Counted from the first letter of the stretch, positions 1 through 15,245 are shown. The stretch is 64,000 nucleotides of DNA from Temnothorax longispinosus (GCF_030848805.1 NC_092360.1:6572001-6636000), one strand, 5' to 3'. A program made the numbers and translations. Notes: generated from the letters alone by a model not told the origin.

Positions 1-790
1 TCTTTCAAGTTCTATCTATATACGCGCTTGAATAATCGATTTTGAATAATTTGTGGGCGTTTTTACTAAATCAAGAGGACAGAAACGTAAATTGCTTCAC
101 CAGAATCGATTATTCAGTTACGTAAATATTAAATATCGGGAGGAGGGTTGACACTGACGTGAACAACTTATATGTGATAAAATCGATCGTGTTGAAGGAA
201 ACCATATAAAAACAAAAATAATTGGCTATTTTTCTTTGCTTTGCACCCCAGGTTATCTTCCTTAGTAAAGTGATAACGTATGGTTTTGTCGAAATCTATT
301 ATCCGGCGAGATCAGAGCTATAAGTCCAGAAAGGATTGGAGAAAAAGGGAGCGCGGGACAAAATCAGCTATATCAAATGAAGGATCACCACTGCAGTGTG
401 TGGTCTTGCCAGTTTAAGCGAGTCTCTCTCGTTTCGCTGCTCCAAATATGTCAGCGCTTGGCGTAATGCAGACTCGACTCCAAAAAGGCGAAAACGCTGT
501 CGACTACATGCTGTGCGTATTTTAGAATTGGTAATATAGTGGCGCAAGGACTTTCCCCAACTGGTCTCAAATCCAAATATTACACGCCATGAAATTTCAA
601 ATGAGACTGCTCGCCAGAGATACGAAACTAACTTTAAGTTTTTGAATTCTCAGAGACTGCTCTGTGTATTATTCATTTTATCCATTAATAAGAATAGTAA
701 TTTCGTAGTTCTTGATCCTTCCGCGACTCCTTTCATGTAGGTATAAGATGTACTTTCGAAAGTTAATGTCGAAATAATATTGAAACAATT

Positions 791-940
791 GTGTTTAAAC
801 TAGTTTCTGTTAAATTTTACTGTCATTGAAAGATATAATATTAATTATTGTTCAATTGAAAGCACTTGATCGAACAATAATTAATATTATATATATATCT
901 TTCAATGACAGTAAAATTTAACAAAAACTAGTTTAAACAC
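791..940. repeat. Foldback element, 63/69-nt arms
   Basis: Arms at 791-853 and 872-940 are nearly perfect reverse complements around an 18-nt loop. The right arm differs by an added run of AT dinucleotides and one C/T change. No clear target-site duplication is visible. A MITE-like foldback is the simplest reading; a hairpin RNA is possible. Confidence 0.75.
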
Positions 941-3900
941 TAGTTTAAAGATAGTAATTACTATCTTAAAATATTAAAATATTTTAGATATTCATGTTTA
1001 ATTTTCAAATGTAAAATAATATAAAATGAGTCTTCTCGTTAAGTATTCGTTAATACCCCGAAACCACAGCAATTGGATTAGCTTTTTCTCTCTTCAGAGT
1101 TTATGATCACAGGTAGAATTAAAACATAACTGCACAAATGAGAATTTCTTTCGAAAGTGTAGCTGAAATGCAGCCAAAATTCATGAAGTGTAATCCAAGT
1201 TGAGTTACGTGCGACACTTTTACAAAGTCGTGAACTCTCACAGAATTGTTAGAAACGCGCGGGACCGAGTTAATTCTCCAGATAACAAACTCGGAAGTTC
1301 GCTGTACTTAGTCCGCATTGCGAGATTAGGCGTTATCCATAAAGCTCTATTAAGCTTGCTATATGAGCCTCATTTCGATCTAACCTTTGCACGATCAAAT
1401 TCGTACGCGAGCACGAAACACGCGACGAGTTGCATAATGCAGCTTAATACATTCGACGCTTGTATTGCAATCGGTAGTTTCGGATATATAAGCAAACAAG
1501 TCGATAACATAGTTATGACAAATACGTGCGCGCATATCCATATCCAATTATACATATTAATATCAACATTATAAGAGCTCCTCTCTCAACTTCTCATCGA
1601 AAATATATACGCATGAAAGAAACAGGGGATATAAAAAAAGAAAGGCACAATTAAAAGTGGAAGATTATTTCATCGAAAACATTTGTGGATGACGATTACC
1701 TCATCCTGAAATGCGTGCTGTAAGAAAAAAATTTATAACTCGTATTTGTGTATAGTATCATATTGTAATATCATTTGTGTTAATTAAAAATTCGGTACAA
1801 ATAATTTAGTTACGATTGCATGATACACAAGTAATAAAAATACGCGTTTTCGCTTTTCTCCCGCCTATTATTTCCATTTGACGGTTGGCCTTTAAACAGC
1901 GCGACAAACATATAAACTCACACATGCTCACTGCTCAGTCATTCCGAAGGCCGACCGAAACCGTCGTTAATATTGTAGAAAGATAGTAACGAGTTACGTA
2001 ACGTAAAAATTAGGCCGTCATCTTGATATATGAATATGTATGAAGAATTAAAGGTGTTTAAAGCCGACGCGCAATATCGATGTTATTTATGCTCGAGACA
2101 ATTAATTAATTTTCAATTCAATTCATTTGGCATGAATAAAGTGTAAAACTTATCAGATTATAACGATTCTCTAAACACAAACTGTCGATCGACTGAAATA
2201 TCAAATTTCGACATTTTTGAAGCGTTAATAACGGTTTCGATAAGAACTGCCAAAGAGATCAAAATTGTAAGAGATCAAAATTTTATCGTCAGACATTTTG
2301 TGATATATATAACTCCGAGAGCGATAAATAATAATATACAATACAATTAAAGATTTATGCTATTCCTCGAATAATATATACATAGTAATCGTTTTTAGCG
2401 CAAGAAATATAATATAAATATGACTTTCTCCGTGTCAATTGACCTGTAATTGCCATGTGCCAGAACGATAATCGTCATTACGTGTTACTGCAGGCACAAT
2501 TGATTAATCGCACCAGTCGGAGATCACATCCATAAAATGTAACGCGAGTAGAGTATCAAGCCATATCGAGCACGTTCTCCTCATCCACCTCACTCTCACC
2601 CTCGGCACACCCGGTATGGGCCTGGAGAAATACGAATGTGACTGCAACAGATGCATTAGCCGTGGGCAAGGCTGTTTCAAGGCTGTCGGGATCGTGTGTC
2701 GTTTGCGGTTTTGCAATGCGGCTTGTGCATAAGCAGGAGATCGAGCCCTCAAGACGAGAACGATATTTATTGCGCGCGCATGATTTTCGTTAATTATTAT
2801 TGTCTTGTTGACGTTGGAATATGCATGGTAAGTTACATTTTTGGCAGAAGTCATTCTAACTGTTCACGACGATAAATTACCAATTCGGGAAAAATAAAAG
2901 GTCATTACGAAAATGATATACTTAGCAGAAACTTTTAGAAAAATTTAATTTTCAGATAAAGAACTGAATAAAATTACAAGTATGGAATTATTTGAATGCG
3001 CTGTTCTCCATACGCTTGACCTTTCGGCGTTTATCGAGCTAAATTTGGACGGGAAACCTGACGGACTGCCCGCTGACTACTCGCATAAATAACGTAAGCT
3101 GGTATTTGCGCGATACGTTCCTTATAGGGCGATACAAAGTTATCGTCCACTTTTCCTAAGCTTTCTGTACGAGCGAGTCAAAGAGTTTTCTTACTGCTGC
3201 ATTAATTGTATCGTGTGTCACTTCACGATTGACATTTTATTCAGACATATCTATTTATTCGCGAATGTATAAAGTTAGAAATGTAAACGGTAATAAAGTC
3301 TGAGCTAACTCGTACAGAACGCTCTAATCAGCCCGCAGACAAATCGATCGTCAGATTCTTCAACGTCAAGTTGACTAGCTATATTTGGTTTTACCTTGCA
3401 TGTGAATCGCCGAGAATACCGTTTACGGAGAATTTATACGACATTGATGTACAACGTACGTTAAAGTACCAAAAATAACCCGTTTATGATGTTCACAATA
3501 ATCGTAATGCTATAACACTTACGATGTCCCCGCCCATGTTTTACGAATGTGATCGCATCACATAATGACAGAAACGAAATAATAGTCGGCTGCGTTATAT
3601 TTAGAAGTAACTATTCTTTTTGAGAACGAAAAACGGAAGTTTACAAATCACTATGTCGTACAAAGCAATTTTATTGACTCCGCGGTGATCTGATGCTAAA
3701 CCGCTGCTTTTTCCGTCACACACATATCAATATTCGAGAAATCTCTCCTTAAATGTAGGAATCGCAGCGAACGACGGGAAGATGCGCATCGATCGTCACT
3801 ACTGACTATTCTGTCGCGGAATCTGTTACGATGATCTCCGTTATGCCGGACGTCGAACGGTATCAGGAGGCGTTTAAAGATAAATAGCGGCTTGTTTTCA

Positions 3901-4902
3901 CGGTAGTAAAACTATTAAGCGTAGTTACGCGTTGCCGAGGCGGAAACTACTGCAGCCGCGCGAGGTATTTCGAGCTCGTCGAAATTTGTTAGCTCTCTCT
4001 GGAATCTGCAGGCGACGCGAAGCGATGGTCGACTTTGACTTTCCTCGGAAATAATTAACAAATACTATAGCTAGCCGCGTAATTGAAGGAAAGCGAGCGA
4101 ATAGACGAGCGATATTCGAATTCATGAATAAAATATTGTAGACCCCTCTTTCCGAAAGAAGTATGTCTTTCGATCGCATCGCATTATCCTCCATCTCGTC
4201 TCCGAGTCGCGATGTAACTTGATCGACGGGCAACGAACGTTCTAAAGAAAACCGTTCTGTAGAATAATGCATGTAACTGTAAACGAGCCACCGTAACGCA
4301 TCGGGAATTCACCAGTTGAGTTTCTCACTTTTCTCTCCTCGGCTCGGCCAGACTGTGCATCGAATCTTAATCCGCTACTCCGCGGCGAGAAATTGTCGCT
4401 GCATTAATGAGATCTAATGCCGCGGTATGTGATATTGCATCAGACAAGCAAAGCCAATAAAACTGTTGTCCTGATTCATTCTGGTCTGAAGTGAAACGTC
4501 CGTTCGCAATGATCTCGCGTTCTCCTAACGCATATATGCAATTTTGATTTTATAATATTACATATAATTATTAATGTACTATTCAAATAAATGGCCGTCG
4601 ATTGATCACCAGTTAAATGTCAAAATAATGAAAATAATAAATATATACACATAATTTTTTGTCTTTATTTTGAAATCCTATCTTTTGACACTCAATATCT
4701 ATACTATAAATTTTTTCCAACATCAAGGACAGTCAGATATGTTTTGACAATTTAAATGATCGAACGTGCCTCGTATATTATATATACTAAAAATGCTACA
4801 TTCTTTTCTTTTAATATCCTGAATATAAATATAATCTCTCTTTAATATAGTAGATCTTTATGAAGTGAATTTTCTTGTCGACAGAGTTTATAGCGGTCTA
4901 TT

Positions 4903-5460
4903 TTAGAATTGTGTAAATTCTAATCGATTTCTTTCACCACAAAGGAACGACTTCTGTCGTATTTCGCGACATGCTCTTGCGACATGGCGGCAGCTATAAT
5001 TGTTTGTACAGACGTCGCGAGCTTGCGAGCCTTGTTTGCGCTTGTCAGCTGCAAGGCTCGTTTGAGAAAAGAGGAAAAAAAAAACGGCGAGAGCAGTATG
5101 CGAAGGAGGAACGACGGTTCGCAATCGGTGATGTAAGCTAATAATAAGCGTGCAGGTTTATTCTCGGTGATGCACACCTCGCGCGCGGAGAAACTACGGC
5201 AGAAGATCACCGAGAGGCGCAAAGATTCGAGATTCATCGGGGGAGACACGGCGATTGGCCGTGAATTTTCGCAGCCTTGCATCGTTTGTGACTTGTCATC
5301 ATTATGCCATTCCGCATAATCCGCTGCGTACACGCCCGAGAATGCGCACGTGCCCGTGTCAAGGCGAGCGCTGCTGGAACGATCGAGACTGATCGGGAAA
5401 TTCGTTGCTGCGGCGATGATGCCAATCGTGGACGCAATCGACACGTTTAACGCGTACGTT
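4903..5460. other. GC-richer patch with overlapping ORFs, function unknown
   Basis: About 550 bases stand out from AT-rich surroundings by higher GC and many CpG dinucleotides. A 174-codon minus-strand frame (4920-5444) and two smaller overlapping frames are open. I recognise no domain, the frame is low in conserved-looking motifs, and no convincing splice context was seen. It may be a regulatory element or an unrecognised exon. Confidence 0.25.
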
Positions 5461-6929
5461 ATAACGATCGCGTAATGGCGTTAACACGTAATCGCGACTT
5501 CCCACCGAGTGAATCCGTGATTTGACTTTACCTACATATCGTGCACGAAGGATATTTCGGAATTATCTTATTAATGCATCGATCAGTTTGAAATCGATCG
5601 ATTTCTCGTTAACACGTAAAATCTCCCGTTAGCTATCTCATTTGAGAATTCCTTTTTTTGTCATATATTCTTGAAACTTTACTGCCATCTTAAGAAACAT
5701 GAGTAATCTGCCGAGATAATACTCACTCGAAATTAACTGATTCTGAGTAACACGATCGTGCTATCGATTCTTATCTATTTGCGAAACTTTTCAATTTCAA
5801 AGCACTTATCCGTCGGTATTAAAACCGATATATTGTTTGATGACATTCATAATCCAGCAAATTACATCGTTAATCCCGGGGCGCGTATCGTGTGTGTCTT
5901 CGAGGAATTCTTTGTGTGCGATAAACAACACGGCTCTCGCTCTAGAATTCCGTAGCTAAAATTCAAGAACGGAAATAAGCGAGCACAACCCTCTGTACGC
6001 AAATATCTGCTCGTAAAGCGGCGAGTATGTGCACACATGCGATATAAAATCGTATTTACTATCGACCCTTGTTTGAGCAGGTAAAAGTAGATTCTAATCG
6101 GGCTCTTACTATTTCATGACTCCATGAGCTATCTGTAAGATAGATCAATAGCAAAAAAACCAATAAAATGCAAAAATTTTCAATATGATTTTTATATTTC
6201 AAATATTTCGGGCATTTTCAAAACGCGCTTAATCTCCATTATAATGAAATGTAACAATTATGTCAATGGACAGGTGAAATTACGACAGCGCTGAGCGCCA
6301 AATTATTTACACTTCGCTCGTGTTATCGCGATAATGTAAGCAAATAATATTGCAGACACATGCGCGAGAATTCACGCCTTCTGCGGTGGCGAATATTCAC
6401 TCGGTGAAGCAAAACTTCATTTGCGATCGAATTCCTGCACGCAATTTCGACGTAAACATCAAACTCGCAAGCATTGCTTCAGGGGGAAGCAAATTGCCGT
6501 TTTGAAGCGTAACGGGTGCGTTTAAATACACGGTTTTCTGCTAGACGCGAGAAAGAGAAAGGTCAACGGAGAAAGGCCTAACGATAAAAAGCTAACTGAC
6601 AGCATTTCATTAAAAAGCAACGATGATTATGCAATAACGGGTCGAAAATGTCCGGCAAAGTTGTTGTCCGAATCGAACGTTCGCAAAGTGCGCAATATCC
6701 ACAGCTGTTCGCCATCGCGTTAATCCGGTGCGACCAGTTTCCTTTATCTTATTTTGAGTCGGTTGATCACGATTAATCAGGTTGCACTCCGATTAAAAAT
6801 TCATGCTCGAGGCGAAACTTACTCTGTACAAGAACAAGAATTCAGCCAACCCGGAGAAATGTTTCACCGTTCTTAACCGTAAAATCAACTCGATTTCCTA
6901 ACGTCGTATTACAGATATAAACAATATGC

Positions 6930-6953
6930 TAATAATAATAATAATAATAATAA
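6930..6953. repeat. (TAA)n microsatellite
   Basis: Eight consecutive TAA units in AT-rich non-coding DNA. Confidence 0.9.
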
Positions 6954-9900
6954 CCTCATTATACTGTTATTAATATGCAATAATTCTGTAAAAATTAAAT
7001 AGTATTTTCGAAAAACAGCTTTTTTATAACACATTTCAATCTAAATATATAATTTTCAATCTCTTCTTATAATCTTTTAAAAATGCTAGATTACTCTACG
7101 AGAACGCATGTAGGTATCTATAAAGCATTTTATTCTATTTACGATTCTGGATGTGAATTGAATGATAACGAAATTGAAATCGGGCCTGTCTCGTTCACTC
7201 TATTCAATTTCGTGCGGAAAGGTAAGCGAACAGCGAAAGGTAAAGCGCTCGAGAAAACATGATTGCACGAATTTTAATGTAAAAAGGGAAGCCTTAACGG
7301 AGAATACAGGACTTGAATGACTTGTCGATAATTAAAACAAAGTTTCGATCAATGTGCGCGATTATATCCCCATTACTTATTCCTTTGTCATCATTTGCGT
7401 CAAAAGAGCTAATCATTAATTTATTGCTATTAAAGTAAATTCAGTACCGCGTGGCACTTTATTTATCATCCAGTATATATATAATAAATATTTACTTTTA
7501 CTTAAGATATTTGCTAATCACAAATTTTTAACAGGTTTAACAGGTAAAGCATTTAAAACTCTCGTCTTCAATCTTGCTTTATACTTAGTACTTTATGTAG
7601 GCTCTAAGATAATTTTTGCACTAAGTTGATAGAGATTTATAGAATTCTACACAGTTATTCTCATTAACAAGAAGCAACATTTCATTTTATACGTGTATAA
7701 TATGTACATAATATAAATGAATAATATATAAAATTAGCCTTGCTAATCGGTAACATTGATTAAATTTAAAATTGTAATATAGGCTATCAATTACTTTCCT
7801 CATTATTCATGAAATAGTTACTTATTTAAGTACTAAGTATAAATAATTATTATACTGATAATGCAGCAGAGATTCTTATCGAGAAATTCTGTATTATCAA
7901 ATAACGTCTGGAAGTTTTTTGCTTGCTTCAAGTTTCTTCGCGGCGTTGCATTGGAGTTTTCGTATTTCCTCAGCAAGGAACATATTCAGAGACCTTATAG
8001 CTACCGTTGTGCACTGCATGCGTATTACATGCACATGTATGCGCGCGTACATTTACTTGTCTGTCGAATAAATTCGCGTGACGTTCGCGACGGAAACTTC
8101 GTATCGATTTCTCGTGAAAATATACAAATGATATTATTTATGTACAGTATATTATTAATATATATGATTTAAAAGAATACTTTCGACAGTTCATAAATAT
8201 CACATTTACTTTCATTATTAATATTGATATTATAAGTATTAAACAAAATTAGGCAAATATAATTTGTATAATTAATTTTTTATCCCTTTTTCCTCAATAG
8301 CCAAAGTTGTTTTATATTTCACGTAAAAGATAATAAATCACATACGCACACATAACGCGCGTGCGCACACAAACACATATGTTATGTAACTCATATATGA
8401 TGCAAAATCCACAAAGTCGAGTTACTTAAAAAAGACTCTTTCTATTACACAATCATAATAAAATTTCAATAATAATGTGTAATTAGTCTAATTAAATAAT
8501 ATTATAATCAGAACAAAAACTTTAAAAATATTAATGCCAGAAAAATACTTTGGCGAAAAACTTAAAGACTTAAAATTACCATTAATTATATTTTTATCTT
8601 CTCTTGCAGATATGTTTTTCCAGATAATAACAAGAAATGCCTGCGTAATATAAATAACTTTATTTCTATGCTAATTATTCAAAAGTTATTCTTTGTATAT
8701 TCTTAAACAAGACAAAGATATATAAAGAACCGCGAATAATAAAATATAAACGATTTGAATAAAAAAGATTAACCTTTGTGGACTGTTCGAGGACTTATGA
8801 CCCTAATAATATATGTGAGCGATCATTGCGACGTGTTCAATCGAGCCACACGCGAAGGGAAATCGACCGTTACGAAGTCTATGGAAGGGTCATAAAAAAA
8901 AAGCAAACGCGTGTTCTCGGTACCACTTCCGGTAGCAGTGGTGGCGAATTAACACATGCGATCGCCGTGCTAAAATTAAATGCTAATTAACTTCCCAGCG
9001 TTCGTGAGCGAAGGCGCAAACCGCCGCTTCGAAGGAAATATCCCTTTATAAACTGTATATAGGTACCTATTTAAGTCATTTTTAATCATTCCTATAAGTC
9101 GCCACTGTTTCTACTCAATATATCATTAATTTAACTAAATAAATGGAATTAAAATAATAATGTTTTGTGTTAAAATAATATTTCACATATAGTAGTTAAA
9201 AATAATAAAATGTTATTTAACTCAAGGTATTGGCTTACATTTCCCCCTTTAATATTTAAGTGTGTACACGAGGCATATACGTATAAATTTTTATGACTAT
9301 ATGTTGGTGATTATGTTTAAAACATGTACATGTTTAAAAGTGGTAAACAATTTTATGCAAAAATCGTTGAAAACATATTTGATTTTATTTTATAAAATTA
9401 AAATTTAACTTTTTATATTTTAATCAATTTTCAATTAATAGATATTATTAATTATAATAATGTATTTGTTAGCATATTAATTAAAAATTATGCAAAATAT
9501 AAGCTGTATATAATAAAACAATTTTATACCAAAAATATGTAATCAAATCTTTTTCGATTGTTTTCTAATTTAAACATTAAATTATACATATAAAAGATGC
9601 TAATTAATGCAAATAGCAATAAACATAAATATATCGAATAAGTAAACTTATCTCAAAGACTTTCTTAAAGATAGCCCACTTGTCTGAAAAAAAGTAAAAT
9701 AATAATCTTTGCGTAGAATCTTGCATTTAATAATAGTCAAAGACAGTGACAAACATGACAGTACTAAGAACTCAGAATATCATAAGTAACCTTTGAACAT
9801 AACAAAAAAAACACACTGTTCCGAAGAATCGTTTAGTTAGATCACAAGTAATAATCGATAAGATAAAGCGATAAGTTATCAAAAAAAGAGATGATATCTG

Positions 9901-10021
9901 TACTCTTTATTGCTAACAACAATCTTTCGTAATTAATTGTTCTGTTTTTACACGTGCAATTTTTTGTTTTATCACGAAACCATGCATGATGTAGACAATA
10001 TTATAAGTGGTTTCTCGAGAA

Positions 10022-10106
10022 TGGAATAATTCCGTTGCGAATCGGGGCAGGTAAATTACGTCGTAATTTACCTGCCCCTGCCCCGACTCACAACAGAATT
10101 ATTCCA
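10022..10106. repeat. Near-perfect palindromic hairpin
   Basis: Left arm 10022-10060 pairs with right arm 10062-10106 around a single-base centre. The stem includes a GC-rich core (GGGGCAGGTAAATTACG and its complement). A 6-nt GGCAGG duplication bulges one arm. Three other differences occur, and each would be a G.U wobble in a minus-strand transcript, the sense of the surrounding FAM102 intron. It could be a foldback element or a transcribed hairpin precursor. Confidence 0.8.
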
Positions 10107-13100
10107 TTCAATTCGCGATAATTCCCAAGCAACAATTAATAATCCTGACGAATAATTAACAGTCCTGCGACAGTCGCGTATGATTAACGTGAAAATCAAA
10201 TGACAATTGATCATCGATCGTGTGAGACTTTGTTGCTGTATGCATTCTCACCGAACAATCGTGTCGGAGATTAAACTGATTCTCACACTACTTAATCCTC
10301 GAGTAACCACCTTTTACTATCTGTACAACATAATTAGTGTATCTCAAAGTAGCATGCAGACAAATTACATTTGTCGCAAGACATTAGATCGTTATACCTT
10401 TCTCTATATGTATATGCTCTTTTTAGATAGCTCGCATTTTATATAAATGCCAAACAAGATGTACAACAAAAACTAAATCGGTAATTGGGTTATAATCATC
10501 GATGTTCCATAATTTTTGTACTACGTGCTTCTTTAATCACTAGAATTTTTTCAAACACGGTATGCGAAATAGTGCCACACTTTCACTGCGACTGAAAAGC
10601 TTTCTAATTTAAAAAGAATAATTATTCGCAATTATATTGCGTATAATCGGGTTACCGCTGCTGCGTGAAACACTTCTTCTTCAGCATAGACGTTTACGTA
10701 ATGTAATTATAGGCATGGATTATAAAGAATTTTTAATGGCAGTGTAACTTCAACTGCTGGAATCGATCTTGCTATTGCGAGAGAAAGTTATAGCGTTAAT
10801 CACCGAATCACATATATTGCATTTTTATCAACACCATAGTGGCAAATATTTACAGGCATTTGCTCGACGCTAAAAACAATAAATGTCGAACGATAGATCA
10901 ATTTTCTATTCTTCATCCACCGAAAAACGTAAATCATCGATTTCGTTTCGTCAATTTATGGCTTATCGTGTTATCGCGAATTGAATGAAGGCCCACAAAT
11001 ACCCGTTCTAACGTCTGTCGAACATTGAAATTGATGACAACGCGTATAAATTACGGCAAAGTAACAGTGGCGTCGTGCCGCGTGAAAGCAATACAAATCA
11101 GAAGCTGATTTTGGGATCAATGCCAAAACGTCTCTTGACATGTTCTAACCAAGGCTGAAAGACTAGTTTGATACTTTCGGTCCCGTGTGTGCAATCAAGA
11201 ATCACTTTGACCTTCTACCTTCTAATCTAAAGAAATATTTCTACATCTTGTCCCCGATATTTACACGCAAATTTTTTAAAGAAAGAACCAAGTTTTGATC
11301 TGCATGCGATATACTTTATAATTTATTACGGTTCTGTAATATGTCAATTTTTGATATATTTAAATTATAAAAGATATAAAATACACAAAATACATTATAC
11401 CACGCATAAATATTATTATAAAAAAGTTTAGGTATAAAAAATAAAAACCAGGATATTACACAGTTAAAGATTCCAATAGAACTTTGTAATTTTGTGTATA
11501 ATCGCGCGTAACTAAAAACATTCCCAAAGAAGGATTTAATATTAGTTTACTTTAAGGAACATTTAATTGATAGTCGTAACTTAATCGCAAAATTCGCCGA
11601 AATTCGAGCACGCTTTCACGAACGCAAGCTTAAACTATATGCAAGCGTAACTAGCATAAACATCCAGGTCAAATTACAGTTCTAAATTACATCGCCAGTC
11701 TCGAATTTCCTGATAAACATTTTGACGCCATAGAAGTAATTTAAATGACTTCTATATTACGTATATCGCATCGAGAGAGTCCTATCGCATTGCAGATACG
11801 CGGCTAAAATGATTATGCTTTACCGGTCCGGCGCGCTTATCGGCAAAATTTTACGATCGACAATCGAGTTTAAGTCGCTCGCTGCTAGATGTATAACTTT
11901 CATGGTTAAAACGGAGCAGCACGACTAACGGCCAATTTGGACGACTGCCACCATTATGGTCGCTAATGAAAGGAAAGGACACGCGCTTTGGACGGTGATG
12001 TTATCAGGAAAAAATACTGTTTCCAACTTTTCTCGCATATCTTTCATATGTATATATACTGAGATGTTTTTTTATTGTTGCGCGTGTAAACCTATACCTA
12101 TGTAGCTTATATATTCTCCAAAGACAAAATTTTCTAGAAGACCATAAATTAACTAAGCAATTTTTCTCAAAGAGATTTTTATTTTGGAACAAATTCCACG
12201 GGCGAAAATTACGTGCCCGGATTTGAAAACTACGACAGACACAGAAACTCTTTTAGAAGGTGAAACTGCCTTCGGGAAAGTCAACGGAAAATTTCCCTCG
12301 AAAGTAGTCACGATTCCATTTACTGATTGACTGAGGAAGTCGAAAAAGCTTCCTTTGAATCGTCGTGATATTACTATACCTAGAGTAGCGAGTGTAAAAG
12401 CAATCTCTCTCTGTATAATAATTAAAAGTACAGCGCGAATATTCGCTACACATGTAGCCGGACACGAATATGATTCGATTATACAGTCGCCGCATTCATC
12501 TTAATGAATGCTTGCGACAGTCGTGCTAAAATTAAGTAAACGCTACAGGCAAACAATTTTACCATTAACAAATCAAAATTATAGCTAATGCAAAAAAGAA
12601 TGTAATTTTCGTATTACAAGTGTCAGTTTTTATGTCCATTTTCAATAATTTTAAAAACACAAGATATTATTAATTGATAATCTTGTGAAAAACAAACGAG
12701 CAATTTCCAATTCTCGATTTCGAATTTCAATCGCAGTTTTAACGCTATTTTAATTTATATACGAAAATTATATTATTATATAATTTTATGTATTCGTTTC
12801 GCCGTAACGCTTCCATGCAAGAAACGTTCAGTAAATTCCCTTTGATGCTAAATGCAGCAAACGTGTCATGAAATTATCATTGAAGTAGTTCGGTATAAAA
12901 ACGTTGGATAAAACATTAATGCTTATCAAAGAGTTTATAACAATTGCGCACGTGATTGCGTGGCGAATATAACACTGAATCAATAAGTCGATGGTCGAAA
13001 TTACATCGTATTCGATTTACATTGCGATATTGCGATATTGCGTGCACGAGCGACGTTTGTAAAAGCAGTATTCGACGACATGCACCCGGTAAACGACAAC

Positions 13101-14742
13101 CAGAAGGAATCCGTCGATTCAATTTCGCTCCTGCTTAATCCAATCGATAGAAAATACATTTGACATTCGCCATACGAGAGATGTGCGACCACCACGTTAC
13201 TCACCGCCACTACTTAATTAATGTTTGTGTGTTTTGGTAATATACAGGACATAACTCTTTTCGAAAAAGACGAAATCAACGTCTGCATAGAAAATCTTAA
13301 TTATTGAGAAGTTGATCGTAGTTAAGTCGATAAGATAATTATATATAAACTGGACACATATCGCAGGAACGTAGACTACATTACATTCTTAATTACATCC
13401 GCCGAACACGATATCATTACGTCGTTCGAGCTCTGATAATGACAGAAGAACTTTGCTTGCACCGCAGCACCGTAAAATATTATTATTGTGTGTGGTCTCT
13501 GTTTCATAAGAAGTGTATATGTAATTTTGCAAAGCAAACAAAAACGATTACGTGAGCAGATGAATTGCAGATCTTCCAAGCTTATACATACAGAATGTTT
13601 TACAAATTCTCTCCTGAACGAATATATTAACACATATCAGAGATAAATAAGAATAATATAAAGAAAAATTATTTCTGAGTATAAACATTTCCGTGAAATT
13701 TATGTAATAAGGTTTTTGGATAATTTTGTATATATTTAATAAACTTTGAAAGATATAGGTATGATTGGTGTGGAACGGACAAGGAACAGTTTTTTGTGGT
13801 GTAAAAACAAGTATCAAACTCGCATAATCGAGCATTTATTTAATATTTAATTATTCTTCAAGAGGCATTTTTTGAGAATTGTCCGATATTTTATCGTAAT
13901 TTTAAAAAAAGTATCCAAGGTTAGAGTCGTTTGAAGATTCAACCGACGTACTAAATATAAATTCTATTTATAGAAACATGCAATTCACAAGTGACGCTCT
14001 TCGTCTACCGAATCAAAATACGTTACATAATCATCACTCGCATGCCATAATGTTAATTACCAATTCGAAATCGGTTTATCGACGGATTACGTCCCCCCGA
14101 TGTTCAGTTCATCCGCTGTAACGAAAGGAATACGAATAACGCGTTGCAAATCGACAGAGCACGGCCACTGCGGCCGGCCCACAATTAAATTATATGCAAG
14201 TACAATTCACATACAGAATTCTGGATCCTCCGATTTGATTTTAACGATAAATTATTCAAAGGACTCGGGATTTTCTCTCCTTTAATTGAAATCCGAAGGA
14301 TCGAGATAATGATCTGATATTATTTAAGAAATAAACTTTCGAGTTATAAATCCAATAATTTTCGCGCGAATTATCCTCGGTATAATCTTTATCTATGCAT
14401 AACTATCTAATTTTACTTTAAGTTCCCCTTAAGGCTGACATGAAATTCCACACATAAGTCTTTTCAGATCAAGTGTCTGAAGTTGATAGAACGTGGCGTC
14501 TTATGGCGTCATGTAACAGTTGACACACGATTCCGTTTTATATATACGCATACCCATATGCAATCAAAATCTTCCACTTGATGTGTGAAGATTTCGTCGA
14601 TATCGCTCCCGGATTCATGCTTCACGGGAGTGTAGTCATGTCGGTCGGCAGAACGCTATAATCGATTATGAATATCAATTGTATGATTATAGCGCCGAAG
14701 AAAAAAGATATATACTACGCAGCTTATGGCTTATACTCTCTG

Positions 14743-15245
14743 CACTGTTAGAGAATTTGTGTTAAATATAACATAAATCACACGTCCCAAACGGTCGACT
14801 CAAATTTTTGTGTTAATTTAACATAATATGGATGTGTTAAATAGTAACACCGATACTGTGTTAAAATATTTCAACAGAAAGGAAATGTAATTTTGATCGT
14901 AATTAGAGGTTAATTATGTGTACAATTAACATAACTTTTATGTTGCAGTTAAAATTGTAAGATAAAATCAACACTCTTTTTCTGCAAATTTTTATTCCTA
15001 CTTCTGTTATAGAGTAAAATCAACATTCTTTTTCTGTAAATTTTAACATATTTAATGAATACGTTCAAATTGTGTTAATTTAACATGATTTTTAAATTAT
15101 TTTAATAATTTTACATTTTAAATTTGTTAAGCTCAATTAACATAGCAGGTATATGTTAAATCTACAAATGTATGTGTTGATTATTTTACACAAAAATTTT
15201 AACAAGGATCTTTTTTAACAAAACTACAAAAATTTTCCAACAGTG
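14743..15245. mobile_element. Degenerate MITE with CACTGTT-type ends
   Basis: The element begins CACTGTTAGAGAATTT, and its far end reads, in reverse complement, CACTGTTGGAAAATTT, giving 16-bp terminal inverted repeats about 500 bp apart. The interior is AT-rich, with repeated GTGTTAA / TTAACAC motifs and an imperfect tandem duplication around 14961-15049. There is no coding capacity, and target-site duplication is unclear. It is a non-autonomous DNA transposon, family not assigned. Confidence 0.55.

Noticed and set aside
1200..1574. 124-codon plus-strand frame
   Set aside because: Another frame on the opposite strand overlaps, there are no family motifs, and no splice context supports it.
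2270..2310. Minus-strand AAA-ATG-TCT resembling the CKMSA motif of FAM102 exon 2
   Set aside because: The following codons do not fit the family and no acceptor or donor is in place.
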